Shown piece after piece: positions 26,287 to 34,961 of a stretch of 64,000 bases of DNA; within the stretch, counting starts at the first letter, position 1, and the number at the start of each line of letters is the position of its first letter. The translations under genes and the position numbers were made by a program. The notes under the pieces are model-generated. The model was not told the origin of the DNA, made no database searches, and saw nothing but the letters and a program-made list of their open reading frames with translations. The DNA comes from Arthrobacter sp. MAHUQ-56. Lineage in GTDB: Bacteria > Actinomycetota > Actinomycetes > Actinomycetales > Micrococcaceae. The DNA is taken from NCBI RefSeq assembly GCF_019710585.1, contig NZ_JAIFZQ010000025.1:1-64000 (forward strand), in the 5' to 3' direction.

Positions 26287-26634
26287 ATGGCAGGAATGTT
26301 CGAACTCTTCAACGACGAAGACTCGAACTTCAGGTTCAGAATTACGGCTCCGGACGGGACGGTGATGGCAACGTCACGCCCGTTCCCTGATAAGCAGTCG
26401 GCCGTTGCGGGGATCCGGGACGTCCGTGAATACGCCGGAATGGGCCACATAGCCGACATGTGCCTGGCGCCGGCGGCGTTTGCAGCCCCACGGGCGAAAC
26501 TTCCGGCAGCCGCTTACCCCGGCACCGAAGCTCGGTGCTCCTCCTTGCGGCCTGCGCCCTTTCCGTGGATCCACCAACCTGACGCCCGCCTGACCCGCAC
26601 GCCTGTCCTTGACCCGGCGCGGAGGTCAATCTAG
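26287..26634 (+). CDS. YegP/DUF1508 family small protein
   Basis: 115 residues. Residues 3-60 are one YegP (UPF0339) unit: FELFNDEDSNFRFRITAPDGTVMATSRPFPDKQSAVAGIRDVREYAG. Many family members have two units. The remaining ~55 residues are Pro/Ala-rich and unlike the family, so a frameshift after residue 60 or a lineage-specific tail is possible. ATG 26287 has ggagggg 7 bases upstream. The stop codon TAG overlaps the -10 element of the next gene. Family function is unknown. Confidence 0.75.
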   Translation: MAGMFELFNDEDSNFRFRITAPDGTVMATSRPFPDKQSAVAGIRDVREYAGMGHIADMCLAPAAFAAPRAKLPAAAYPGTEARCSSLRPAPFPWIHQPDARLTRTPVLDPARRSI

Positions 26635-26643
26635 CTTGACCTC
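26609..26643 (+). promoter_or_regulatory. Promoter of a leaderless gene with internal palindrome
   Basis: TTGACC (26609-26614), a 17-base spacer and TAGCTT (26632-26637) end 6 bases before ATG 26644, with no Shine-Dalgarno, so the mRNA is probably leaderless. The palindrome AGGTCAA-N6-TTGACCT (26622-26641) covers the -10 and could be an operator. The first three bases of the -10 are the stop codon of the YegP gene. Confidence 0.6.
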
Positions 26644-27066
26644 ATGACTGATGATGCAGGGTCGGTGGAACAGGCGTTGAACAGCGGTGACATCCACGAG
26701 TTGCTCAGGGTGTGGGAGGACTTCAACCGCGGCGAGACCTGGCGGGAAACGTCTGCGATCGGCAGTGACCAGGCCCGGGTCTCGGCGGCGCAGTTCCTGA
26801 CGGAAGTGCGGGAAGTCGCGGCGCTGGAGGCGCTGCGCGCGAACGCACAGGCCGTCGAACTGCTGACGGCCAGGCGCTGGTACGTCATCAAGTCCGCGCG
26901 TGAGGCCGGAGCCACGTGGGCCCAGATCGGCGAAGCGCTGGGCACTACGAAACAAGCTGCCCATGACTTCTACCGCCGCAGGATCGAAGAGAAGGAGAAG
27001 TACCTGCCCGACCTTCGCGACGTGGCAGCCGCGCGGGCGGTCCTGGAAGAAGCCAAGGAAGACTAG
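26644..27066 (+). CDS. Small HTH-like cytoplasmic protein, function unknown
   Basis: 140 residues, acidic at the start and helical throughout. AGATWAQIGEALGTTKQAAHDFYRRRIEEKEK (about residues 84-115) reads as a helix-turn-helix of the sigma-region-4 or Xre type, so DNA binding is plausible. Similar small actinobacterial proteins are annotated only as hypothetical. The start at ATG 26644 is supported by the -10 placed 6 bases upstream. The palindrome in its promoter fits autoregulation (inference). Confidence 0.7.
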   Translation: MTDDAGSVEQALNSGDIHELLRVWEDFNRGETWRETSAIGSDQARVSAAQFLTEVREVAALEALRANAQAVELLTARRWYVIKSAREAGATWAQIGEALGTTKQAAHDFYRRRIEEKEKYLPDLRDVAAARAVLEEAKED

Positions 27067-27086
27067 CGCAGATCCCGAGGGAGTAT

Positions 27087-27428
27087 CTAGGCGCAGCCAG
27101 CTGCTGGGGTCCGTTCGACGACGGCCAACTGGCCCGTAGTGTCCGGAACGCCGGGAAGCTGCGCCGGGGCGGCCTCGCCAACCGTCGATTTCCTGCCTGC
27201 GCGCATACGGAAGAGCGCAACAGCGGAGATGAGGAACCATGCGACATTCGTGACCACGGACGGCCATGCCCCGTGAAAGGCGCCATTGACGATGAAGGCG
27301 CAGGCGCCCACGAGGTTCGCGGCCTGGAAGCCCTTGCCGGCCTTGATCCACCCCATGGAGACAGCCAGGAAGGCGCTCAAAATAGCAACCGCACCGCCCC
27401 AGCCGGCAACTTCCCACAGCAGTTCCAT
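27087..27428 (-). CDS. CBU_0592-like small membrane protein
   Basis: About 113 residues with two to three transmembrane helices (WGGAVAILSAFLAVSMGWI, FQAANLVGACAFIVNGAFHGAWPSVVTNVAWFLISAVALF) and a hydrophilic C-terminal tail. The pattern matches CBU_0592-type domain proteins, for which no function is established. ATG 27428 has ggaagga upstream; the frame itself opens at 27497. Divergent from the lysR at 27536. Confidence 0.72.
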   Translation of the reverse strand: MELLWEVAGWGGAVAILSAFLAVSMGWIKAGKGFQAANLVGACAFIVNGAFHGAWPSVVTNVAWFLISAVALFRMRAGRKSTVGEAAPAQLPGVPDTTGQLAVVERTPAAGCA

Positions 27429-27492
27429 GTCCGTCCTTCCAATATCGATTCCCGCGTCCCAAGTGCCATGGTGAGGCCGGGCCCTGCTTAAG

Positions 27493-27535
27493 TTCAATTG
27501 AATTTTGCTGCAGGTGTGGTTTAGAACTGCTTAAC
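27493..27535 (+). promoter_or_regulatory. Promoter of lysR with palindrome at the -35
   Basis: TTGAAT (27498-27503), 17 bases, TTAGAA (27521-27526), then ATG 27536 nine bases later, giving a leader of at most 2-3 bases. The perfect palindrome ttcaattgaa (27493-27502) overlaps the -35 and is a candidate autoregulatory site. Confidence 0.5.
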
Positions 27536-28459
27536 ATGAGCATCGATCCCCGTCGACTGAATGTTCTCCTTGCAGTTGCCCGTGCAGGCGGGGTTCTCGC
27601 GGCTGCCGATGAATTGGGCGTTACGGCTTCGGCGGTGTCCCAGCAGCTCAACAAGCTGGAAGACGAAACGGGCCACGCCCTGGTGGTCCGCACCCCCAAG
27701 GGCTCGCTCCTGACGCCTGCCGGACTCGCCATGGCGGAAGCCGGTGAAGAGATCGAACGCGCCCTCAGCGTCGCCCTGGCCCGGATGGAAAGTGGGGCCC
27801 AGGTTGAGGGCGTCGTGCGCATCGGCGGGTTCACCAGCTTCGTGCGCACGGTGGTGATTCCGCGCCTTCCCGGGTGGCGCAAGCAGTACCCGCAGTTGCG
27901 GATCCATGTCGTCGAAGACGATTTCCCCGTCCTGATGCGGCTCCTGCGCCAGCGCCAGCTCGACGCCGTCGTGGTCGAGCTGGATTCGACGACGGCCGAG
28001 CAGCGTGCGCTCGCCCCGGGCCTGATTGAGGAGCCGCTCCTGGACGAGCCCTGGAAACTGGTGGTCCCCTCCGGCGCCCTGCTCTCCACCGAAAACATCG
28101 ACCTTGGCCGCCTGCCGCTCCCGTGGCTGGGCGTCGAGCCCTCCGCCGCCAACGTTGCAGTGCTTGGACGGCTGAGCAGGTCCACGGGCAGTCAGGTGGA
28201 GACCGTGCACCAGTACGCGGACACCCTGACCGCGCTGGCGCTCGTCGCCGCCGGGGAGGGTGTGGCCATCGTCCCCACCCTCGCCCTTGCCGGCGTCGTC
28301 CAGGACGGGGTGGAAGTCCTCGACGTTCCCGGCCTGGGAACACGGCGCATCGTCCTGCGCCGGTATGACCGACGGCGGCCCACCAGCCTTCCCGTCGACA
28401 CCGTCGCGCGCCTCCTGCGGGAATCGGCCGCTACGTTCGACACACGCTCCACGCACTGA
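27536..28459 (+). CDS. LysR-family transcriptional regulator
   Basis: 307 residues. HTH in residues 5-52 (LNVLLAVARAGGVLAAADELGVTASAVSQQLNKLEDETGHALVVR) and a substrate-binding domain with LVAAGEGVAIVPTLALAG, typical LysR. Expression is probably nearly leaderless. It is followed after 57 bases by a luciferase-like flavin oxidoreductase on the same strand, which may be its target or operon partner (inference). Confidence 0.9.
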   Translation: MSIDPRRLNVLLAVARAGGVLAAADELGVTASAVSQQLNKLEDETGHALVVRTPKGSLLTPAGLAMAEAGEEIERALSVALARMESGAQVEGVVRIGGFTSFVRTVVIPRLPGWRKQYPQLRIHVVEDDFPVLMRLLRQRQLDAVVVELDSTTAEQRALAPGLIEEPLLDEPWKLVVPSGALLSTENIDLGRLPLPWLGVEPSAANVAVLGRLSRSTGSQVETVHQYADTLTALALVAAGEGVAIVPTLALAGVVQDGVEVLDVPGLGTRRIVLRRYDRRRPTSLPVDTVARLLRESAATFDTRSTH

Positions 28460-28516
28460 CCATCGGTGCACATATTCTGGGTACCAGCCGAACTCCAAGA
28501 TCCGGAGGAATCCCAG

Positions 28517-29548
28517 ATGCCTGAGACCGTACGCCGCCTGCGCAAGCTCGGCTTCCTCACCATCGGCCTGTTCGATCCCGCCAACCCGGCCGAAGGCCAC
28601 GAATCGACCCTGCGGATCATCGAACTGGGCGAGCAGCTTGGCTTCGACAGCGCCTGGCTGCGCCACCGCCACCTGCAGTTCGGCATCTCGTCTCCGGTTG
28701 CCGTGATGGCTGCCGCGAGCCAGCGGACCTCCCGGATCGAGCTGGGGACCGCCGTCACCCCGCTCGGCTGGGAAAACCCGCTGCGCCTGGCTGAGGACCT
28801 GGCCACCGTGGATGTGCTGTCCGGCGGGCGCATCAACCCTGGGGTGAGCGTGGGTGAACCCATGCACTATGACACGGTGAAACATGAGCTGTACCCGGAT
28901 TCCGCCGACCTGGAGGACTTCAGCTACGCCCGCGTGGAACGGCTGGCCCGTATGATCGCCGGGGAACCCGTCAGGGAATTCTCGGGCAGGCAGGGCGTGG
29001 TGGAGGAATTCTCCAACCGCGTCGAGCCGCACTCGAGCGGGCTGCGCGGCCGTCTCTGGTACGGAGCGGCCAGTAGGAAGTCCGCCGAATGGGCCGGGGC
29101 CAACGGCTTCAACCTGCTCTCCAGCAGCGTGGTCTTCCCCGAAAAAGATGAGGAATCTGACTTCGCCGCCATCCAGCAGTCGCAGATCCACGCCTTCAAA
29201 GCCGCGGCGGCAGCGTCAGGACATGCCCAGGCCCGGGTATCGCAGGGCTTGGTGGTGATCCCCACCGATTCCGCGTCACAAAGCCAGCGGGAGAAGTACC
29301 AGCGCTACGTCGACGAACGCACGCCACGAACCAAGGCGCCCCAGGGCCCCAAGGGCATGCTGTTCGCCCCGGACATCATCGGCAGCAGCGAGGAGATCGC
29401 AGAGCAGCTCTATGCCCACGCGGGATTCCGGGAGGTGGAGGAGGTGGCCTTCGCCCTGCCTTTCAGCTTCGCCCACGAAGACTACGTGCAGATCCTCACC
29501 GACATGGCCGGTAAGTTGGGCCCGGCCCTGGGCTGGGCACCGGCATAG
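28517..29548 (+). CDS. LLM-class (luciferase-like) flavin-dependent oxidoreductase
   Basis: About 343 residues. TIGLFDPANPAEGHESTLRIIELGEQLGFDSAWLRHRHLQFGISSPVAVMAAASQRTSRIELGTAVTPLGWENPLRLAEDLATVDVLSGGR is the classic (beta/alpha)8 luciferase-like N-terminal half. Family members use reduced FMN or F420 to oxidise varied substrates; which one cannot be told here. ATG 28517 has ggagga 8 bases upstream; the frame opens further up at 28466. Confidence 0.9.
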   Translation: MPETVRRLRKLGFLTIGLFDPANPAEGHESTLRIIELGEQLGFDSAWLRHRHLQFGISSPVAVMAAASQRTSRIELGTAVTPLGWENPLRLAEDLATVDVLSGGRINPGVSVGEPMHYDTVKHELYPDSADLEDFSYARVERLARMIAGEPVREFSGRQGVVEEFSNRVEPHSSGLRGRLWYGAASRKSAEWAGANGFNLLSSSVVFPEKDEESDFAAIQQSQIHAFKAAAAASGHAQARVSQGLVVIPTDSASQSQREKYQRYVDERTPRTKAPQGPKGMLFAPDIIGSSEEIAEQLYAHAGFREVEEVAFALPFSFAHEDYVQILTDMAGKLGPALGWAPA

Positions 29549-29638
29549 GCCGCGCACCCAACGCCACCACCCGCCGTCGTACTATCCCAAAAGGCGTAGT
29601 ACATGGAAATACGAAGCAATGTTTCAGGGTCCCGCCCG

Positions 29639-29650
29639 TAACCTGTTTAA
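29639..29650 (+). promoter_or_regulatory. -10 element of a probable leaderless metH
   Basis: TAACCT (29639-29644) ends 6 bases before ATG 29651, and no Shine-Dalgarno is present in the 20 bases upstream. No recognisable -35 at 17 bases. I see no cobalamin or SAM riboswitch in the 102-base intergenic region. Confidence 0.42.
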
Positions 29651-32600
29651 ATGCCTCGTTTCGCACTGGACATTGAGTCCGTCCCCCGTCCCGCCCGTTC
29701 CCAGGAGCTCCTGGACGCAGTAAACCACCGGGTTGTCATTGCCGACGGAGCGATGGGCACCATGCTGCAGGGCCGGGAACTCTCGCTCGAAACAGACTTC
29801 CAGAACCTGGAAGGCTGCAACGAGATCCTCAACGACACCCGCCCGGACGTCATCGCGGACATCCACGACGCCTACTTCGCCACCGGCATCGACGCCGTCG
29901 AAACCAACACCTTCGGCGCCAACTGGTCCAACCTCTCCGACTACGGCATCGACGATCGCATCGCCGAGCTCGCCCTGAAAGGCGCGAAGATCGCCCGCGA
30001 GCGGGCAGAGGCTGCGGAAGAAACAGACGGCCGCATGCGCTGGGTCCTCGGCTCCATGGGCCCCGGCACCAAGCTCCCCAGCCTCGGCCACACCAGCTAC
30101 GACTACCTCAAGCAGACCTTCGCCCTGCAGGCCGAGGGCCTCATCGACGGCGGCGCGGACGCCTTCCTCATCGAAACCAGCCAGGACCTCCTGCAGACCA
30201 AGGCCGCCGTCAACGGCTGCAAGCAGGCCATCGTCTCCCGCGGCATCCGCCTCCCCATCTTCGTGGAGGTGACGGTCGAGACCACCGGAACCATGCTCAT
30301 GGGCTCCGAAATCGGCGCCGCCCTTACCGCCCTGGAACCGCTCGGCGTCGACGCCATCGGCCTGAACTGCGCCACCGGCCCGGACGAGATGAGCGAGCAC
30401 CTCCGCCACCTCTCCAAGCAGTCCTCCGTGGCCATCGCCTGCATGCCCAACGCCGGCCTGCCCATCCTCGGCGCCAACGGCGCGCACTACCCGCTCACCC
30501 CCACCGAACTCGCCACCGCACACGAGCAGTTCGTGCGCGAATTCGGCCTGGGCCTGGTGGGCGGCTGCTGCGGTACGACGCCGGAACACATGGCCGCCGT
30601 CGTCGAACGCCTTGCGCCCTTCCGCAGCCGCGAGACGAAAGCGAGCAGCGGCCCCGCCCGCGTCCCTACCGAACGCGAAGCCGGCGTCGCCTCCCTCTAC
30701 CAGCACGTGAACTTCGACCAGGAGTCCGCCTACCTCGCCATCGGTGAGCGCACCAACGCCAACGGTTCCAAGGCCTTCCGCCAGGCGATGCTGGAAGAGC
30801 GCTGGGATGACTGCGTGGACATCGCCCGCGAACAGATCCGGGTCGGCGCCCACCTGCTGGACGTCTGCGTGGACTACGTGGGCCGCGACGGCGTGGCAGA
30901 CATCAAGGAGATTGTCTCCCGGTTCGCGTCCGCCTCCACCCTCCCGCTCGTCATCGACTCCACCGAACCGCCCGTGCTCCAGGCCGGCCTGGAACTCATC
31001 GGCGGCCGCCCCGTGGTCAACTCCGTCAACTACGAGGACGGCGACGGCCCCAACAGCCGCTTCGCCCGCATCATGCCGCTCGTGAAGGAACACGGCACCG
31101 CCGTCATCGCCCTGACCATCAACGAAGAGGGCCAGGCCCGCACCACCGAGGGCAAGGTGGCCATCGCCTCCCGCCTCGTCGACTCCCTGGTGGGCGAGTG
31201 GGGAATGCGCGTCGAGGACATCATCGTCGACTGCCTCACCTTCCCGGTCGCCACCGGCCAGGAGGAAACCCGCCGGGACGGCATTGAAACCATCGAGGCC
31301 ATCCGCCAGATCACCGCGAAATACCCCGGCATCAACACCACGCTCGGCGTCTCCAACGTGTCCTTCGGCCTGAATCCGGCCGCGCGCATCGTCCTGAACT
31401 CCGTGTTCCTGCACGAGGCCGTGCAGGCGGGCCTGACCAGCGGCATCATCGACGCCGCCAAGATCGTCCCGCTCGCCTCGATCCCGGAGGAGCAGCGCAA
31501 GGTGGCCCTTGACCTGGTCTGGGACCGCCGCGAATACGACGCGGACAGCAACACCACCTACGATCCGCTCGCCAGCATGCTGGACCTCTTTGCCGGCGTC
31601 GACACGGCTGCCCTCAAGGACCAGCGCGCCGCTGAGCTCGCTGCGCTGCCCACGGGCGCCCGCCTGGAACGGCGCATCATCGACGGCGAAGGCAAGGGCC
31701 TGGAAGAGGACCTGGACCTGGCCCGCAGCGAGGGGATGACCCCGCTCGGCATCATCAATGACCACCTGCTCGAGGGCATGAAGGTGGTGGGCGAACGCTT
31801 CGGCGCGGGCGAGATGCAGCTGCCGTTCGTGCTGCAGTCCGCCGAGGTGATGAAGAACGCCGTCGCCCTGCTGGAGCCGCACATGGAGAAGTCGGATTCG
31901 TCCGGCAAGGGCACGATGGTGATCGCCACCGTCCGCGGCGACGTTCATGACATCGGCAAGAACTTGGTGGACATCATCCTCACCAACAACGGCTACAAAG
32001 TGGTCAACATCGGCATCAAGCAGGGCATTGCCGAGATCATCGCCGCGGCGGAGGAGCACGACGCCGACGTGATCGGCATGTCCGGCCTGCTGGTCAAGTC
32101 CACCGTGGTGATGAAGGAGAACCTCGCCGAGCTGCAGTCCCGCGGCCTGGCCAAGAAGTGGCCGGTCATCCTGGGCGGCGCAGCCCTGACCCGCGCCTAC
32201 GTGGAGCAGGACCTGGCGGAGCAGTTCGACGGCGTGGTCCGCTATGCCAAGGACGCCTTCGAGGGCCTCTCCCTCATGGAGCCGCTGGTCCGCGTGGCCC
32301 GAGGGGAGTCCCCGGACGACGTCGGCCTGCCGCCATTGAAGAAGCGCATCCATAAGGGCGGCGCCAAGTTCACGGTGACCGAGCCCGAGGCCATGCCCGG
32401 CCGCTCCGACGTCGCCACCGACAATCCCGTACCCGTGCCGCCGTTCTGGGGCACGCGCATCGTCCGGGGCGTCTCGCTCCACGACTACTCCGCGTTCCTC
32501 GACGAACGCGCCACCTTCATGGGTCAGTGGGGCCTCAAACCCGGCCGCGGCGAGGACGGCGCCTCCTACGAGGAGCTGGTGGAACGCGAGGGCCGGCCGC

Positions 32601-33289
32601 GCCTGCGCTACTGGTTGGACCGCATCCTGGGCGAGGGCATGCTCGACGCGTCCGTCGCCTACGGCTACTTCCCGGTGGTCTCCGAAGGCGAACAGGTGGT
32701 GGTGCTGCACCACGGCGAGGATTCCGACGGCGTCCTGGGCGTCCCCGGCCTGCTCGCCCCGGACGGTGGTTCAGGCGGCCCGATCGGCACCGACCGGTTG
32801 CGCTTCGATTTCCCGCGGCAGCGCCGCGACCGGCACCTGTGCTTGGCCGACTTCGTGAAGTCCCGCGAGTCCGGCCAGATCGACGTGCTCCCGGTCCAGC
32901 TGGTCACCGCCGGCTCGAAGATCGAAGAGTTCACGTCCAAGATGTTCGCCGCGAACCAGTACCGCGATTACTACGAGCTCAACGGCCTGGTCATGCAGCT
33001 CACTGAGGCGCTCGCAGAGTTCTGGCACGCCCGCATCCGCAAGGAGCTGGGTTTCGGGGCCGAGGAGCCGAAGGACACGGCAGGGTACTTCAAGCTCGAC
33101 TACCGCGGTGCGCGCTTCTCGCTCGGCTACCCCGCGTGCCCGGACATGGAGGACCGCCGCAAGGTAACGGAGCTGCTGAAGCCCGAGCGCATGGGCGTGA
33201 TCCTCAGCGACGAGCTGATGCTGCACCCCGAACAGTCCACCGACGCGTTCGTGTTCCACCACCCGGAGGCGAAGTACTTCAAGGTGTGA
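29651..33289 (+). CDS. metH: Cobalamin-dependent methionine synthase MetH
   Basis: 1212 residues with all four MetH modules. The homocysteine/zinc domain (about 20-330) carries the zinc ligands in GLNCATGP and GGCCGTTPEH (C305-C306). The methyltetrahydrofolate pterin domain (about 350-620) contains YLAIGERTNANGSKAFRQAM. The cobalamin cap and binding domain (about 640-880) has the B12-ligand motif DVHDIGKN near residue 764, with its lower-ligand His. The activation domain (about 930-1212) contains YFKLDYRGARFSLGYPACPDMEDRRK. It makes methionine from homocysteine with methylcobalamin. Single-gene unit. Confidence 0.97.
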   Translation: MPRFALDIESVPRPARSQELLDAVNHRVVIADGAMGTMLQGRELSLETDFQNLEGCNEILNDTRPDVIADIHDAYFATGIDAVETNTFGANWSNLSDYGIDDRIAELALKGAKIARERAEAAEETDGRMRWVLGSMGPGTKLPSLGHTSYDYLKQTFALQAEGLIDGGADAFLIETSQDLLQTKAAVNGCKQAIVSRGIRLPIFVEVTVETTGTMLMGSEIGAALTALEPLGVDAIGLNCATGPDEMSEHLRHLSKQSSVAIACMPNAGLPILGANGAHYPLTPTELATAHEQFVREFGLGLVGGCCGTTPEHMAAVVERLAPFRSRETKASSGPARVPTEREAGVASLYQHVNFDQESAYLAIGERTNANGSKAFRQAMLEERWDDCVDIAREQIRVGAHLLDVCVDYVGRDGVADIKEIVSRFASASTLPLVIDSTEPPVLQAGLELIGGRPVVNSVNYEDGDGPNSRFARIMPLVKEHGTAVIALTINEEGQARTTEGKVAIASRLVDSLVGEWGMRVEDIIVDCLTFPVATGQEETRRDGIETIEAIRQITAKYPGINTTLGVSNVSFGLNPAARIVLNSVFLHEAVQAGLTSGIIDAAKIVPLASIPEEQRKVALDLVWDRREYDADSNTTYDPLASMLDLFAGVDTAALKDQRAAELAALPTGARLERRIIDGEGKGLEEDLDLARSEGMTPLGIINDHLLEGMKVVGERFGAGEMQLPFVLQSAEVMKNAVALLEPHMEKSDSSGKGTMVIATVRGDVHDIGKNLVDIILTNNGYKVVNIGIKQGIAEIIAAAEEHDADVIGMSGLLVKSTVVMKENLAELQSRGLAKKWPVILGGAALTRAYVEQDLAEQFDGVVRYAKDAFEGLSLMEPLVRVARGESPDDVGLPPLKKRIHKGGAKFTVTEPEAMPGRSDVATDNPVPVPPFWGTRIVRGVSLHDYSAFLDERATFMGQWGLKPGRGEDGASYEELVEREGRPRLRYWLDRILGEGMLDASVAYGYFPVVSEGEQVVVLHHGEDSDGVLGVPGLLAPDGGSGGPIGTDRLRFDFPRQRRDRHLCLADFVKSRESGQIDVLPVQLVTAGSKIEEFTSKMFAANQYRDYYELNGLVMQLTEALAEFWHARIRKELGFGAEEPKDTAGYFKLDYRGARFSLGYPACPDMEDRRKVTELLKPERMGVILSDELMLHPEQSTDAFVFHHPEAKYFKV

Positions 33290-33298
33290 CTCGGGCAA

Positions 33299-33331
33299 GC
33301 CCCGGAGCGGCACAAACTTGCACTCCGGGGC
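33299..33331. terminator. Hairpin between convergent metH and the ABC-F gene
   Basis: A 9-bp perfect stem (33299-33307 with 33323-33331, gccccggag / ctccggggc) lies 9 bases after the metH stop codon. Neither side has a U tract. Confidence 0.55.
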
Positions 33332-33341
33332 CGCCTCCCTG

Positions 33342-34961
33342 TCATTCCCCGCCCGGCAGCGAGGCCAGCTGGGTTAACGAACCATCGCGGTCCAGGCTGA
33401 GGATGAGGTCCAGGTCCAGCCGGTCCAGGAACGCATCATCGTGACTGACCACAATTACTGCGCCCCGATACGCTGCGAGTGACTCCACCAACTGGTCAAC
33501 GCTCCGAAGGTCCAGGTTGTTGGTTGGCTCATCCAGGATCAGCACCTGTGCCGGCGGGTCCGAGAACAGCAGCCGCGCCAGGGAGACCCGGAACCGCTCA
33601 CCGCCGGAGAGCGTCCGCACCGGCCGGTTCACGTTGTCCCCGCGCAGAAGGAACCGCGCCAACCGGTTCCGGATTTCACCGGGAGGCACCGCCGGAGCGG
33701 CGTCCTGGACGTTTTCGAGCGTGGTTGCCTCTTCCCTGAGCCCATCGAGCCGCTGGCGCAGGTATCCGGCCCGGTCCGTCAGGAGGCTTCCGCCGGCTTC
33801 ACCGTCGGTGCACGGCAGGCAACCCACCAGCTTCTCCAGGAGCGTGGTCTTGCCGACTCCGTTCGGGCCGATAATCGCCACCCGTTCGGGGCCCTGAACA
33901 ACGTAGGACCGGTTGGTGCCCCACAGTTCCGCGATCCGTCGGCTGCGCGGGACCTGCGGGTCGGGAAGATCCACCGATATCCGTTCCTCCTCGCGCACCC
34001 GGGAAGCGGCGGCCTCCAGGGCATCCTGGGCCACCTGGACCCTGGAATCCATTCCGGAGCGCATTTTTCCTGCCGCCACCTGGGCATCGGAGGCCCGTTG
34101 GTTCATCAGTATCTTGGACCCCTTCTTGTTCTCATAGCTCTTCTGGCCTGCCCTGGCGCGGCTGGCCAGCTTGGTCTCCGCCTCCTGCTTCTGGCGCTTT
34201 TCCTTTTTCACCTGCTGTTCGGCTGCCCGGGTGGCCTGCGCCGCAGCGGCCTGCTGGTCGTCCATGTAGGCCCGCCACTCGCTGTTGGGCCCGCCGAACA
34301 CCGTGAGCCCTCCCTCATACAGCTCTGCCGTTTCGTCCATAAGCTCCAGCAGTGCCAGGTCATGGCTGACCACCAGCACGCTTCCCGGCCAGTCACCCAG
34401 CATCCGGCCCAGTGCCCAACGGGCATCCCGGTCCAAGTTGTTGGTCGGTTCATCCAACAGCGTGATGGGCGTCCGCCGGATCCTCAGCCCGCTGATGGCT
34501 GCCAACATCGCCTCCCCGCCGGACAGCTCACCCACGCTCCGGTCCAGGCCGGCGCCGGACAGCCCTATCGCCCGTAGCGATTCATCCGCGCGGGCTTCGA
34601 TGTCCCAGTCGTCACCCAAGACATCGAAGTGCTCCACCGCCGCGTCGCCGGATTCGATGGCGCGCAGGGCCGAGACCTTGGCCTTGATTCCCAGCAGTTC
34701 CATCAGCGTGGCATCGCGGCGCAGCGTGAGCGTCTGGGGCAGGTAGCCAACCTCTCCGCCCGTGGTGATGGTGCCGGCGGTGGGCATCAACGTCCCTGCT
34801 ATCAGGCGCAGCAGGGTGGACTTGCCGGATCCGTTGGTTCCCACCACCCCGGTCTTTCCCGGCCCGAGACTGCCGGAGATCCCAGACAGAGCCGGGGATC
34901 CGTCCGGCCACTGGAAATGGAGGTTCGTGAGGACGACGGATGGAGTATGTGATGTAAGCAT
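33342..34961 (-). CDS. ABC-F family ATPase (ribosome-protection type)
   Basis: 539 residues with two ABC domains and no membrane segments. First site: Walker A GTNGSGKS, signature LSGGE and Walker B ITLLDEPTNNLD. Second site: GPNGVGKT, LSGGE and VLILDEPTNNLD. The linker between them (about residues 225-330) is a charged coiled coil, as in the P-site tRNA-interaction motif of ABC-F factors. The family includes antibiotic-resistance ribosome protectors (Msr, Vga, Lmr) and housekeeping translation factors. The 188-base transcribed-side leader with a short reading frame (35039-35149) hints at attenuation. ATG 34961 has gggag 5 bases upstream. Confidence 0.9.
   Translation of the reverse strand: MLTSHTPSVVLTNLHFQWPDGSPALSGISGSLGPGKTGVVGTNGSGKSTLLRLIAGTLMPTAGTITTGGEVGYLPQTLTLRRDATLMELLGIKAKVSALRAIESGDAAVEHFDVLGDDWDIEARADESLRAIGLSGAGLDRSVGELSGGEAMLAAISGLRIRRTPITLLDEPTNNLDRDARWALGRMLGDWPGSVLVVSHDLALLELMDETAELYEGGLTVFGGPNSEWRAYMDDQQAAAAQATRAAEQQVKKEKRQKQEAETKLASRARAGQKSYENKKGSKILMNQRASDAQVAAGKMRSGMDSRVQVAQDALEAAASRVREEERISVDLPDPQVPRSRRIAELWGTNRSYVVQGPERVAIIGPNGVGKTTLLEKLVGCLPCTDGEAGGSLLTDRAGYLRQRLDGLREEATTLENVQDAAPAVPPGEIRNRLARFLLRGDNVNRPVRTLSGGERFRVSLARLLFSDPPAQVLILDEPTNNLDLRSVDQLVESLAAYRGAVIVVSHDDAFLDRLDLDLILSLDRDGSLTQLASLPGGE

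Noticed and set aside
29549..29650. Possible cobalamin or SAM riboswitch before metH
   Set aside because: The 102-base region is too short and lacks a B12-box-like sequence; the -10 sits right before the ATG, leaving no leader.
29624..32713. Frame of over 1000 codons antisense to metH
   Set aside because: Its composition (Gly/Ala/Asp/His-rich, no family features) is that of an antisense shadow of a GC-rich gene; metH is unambiguous.
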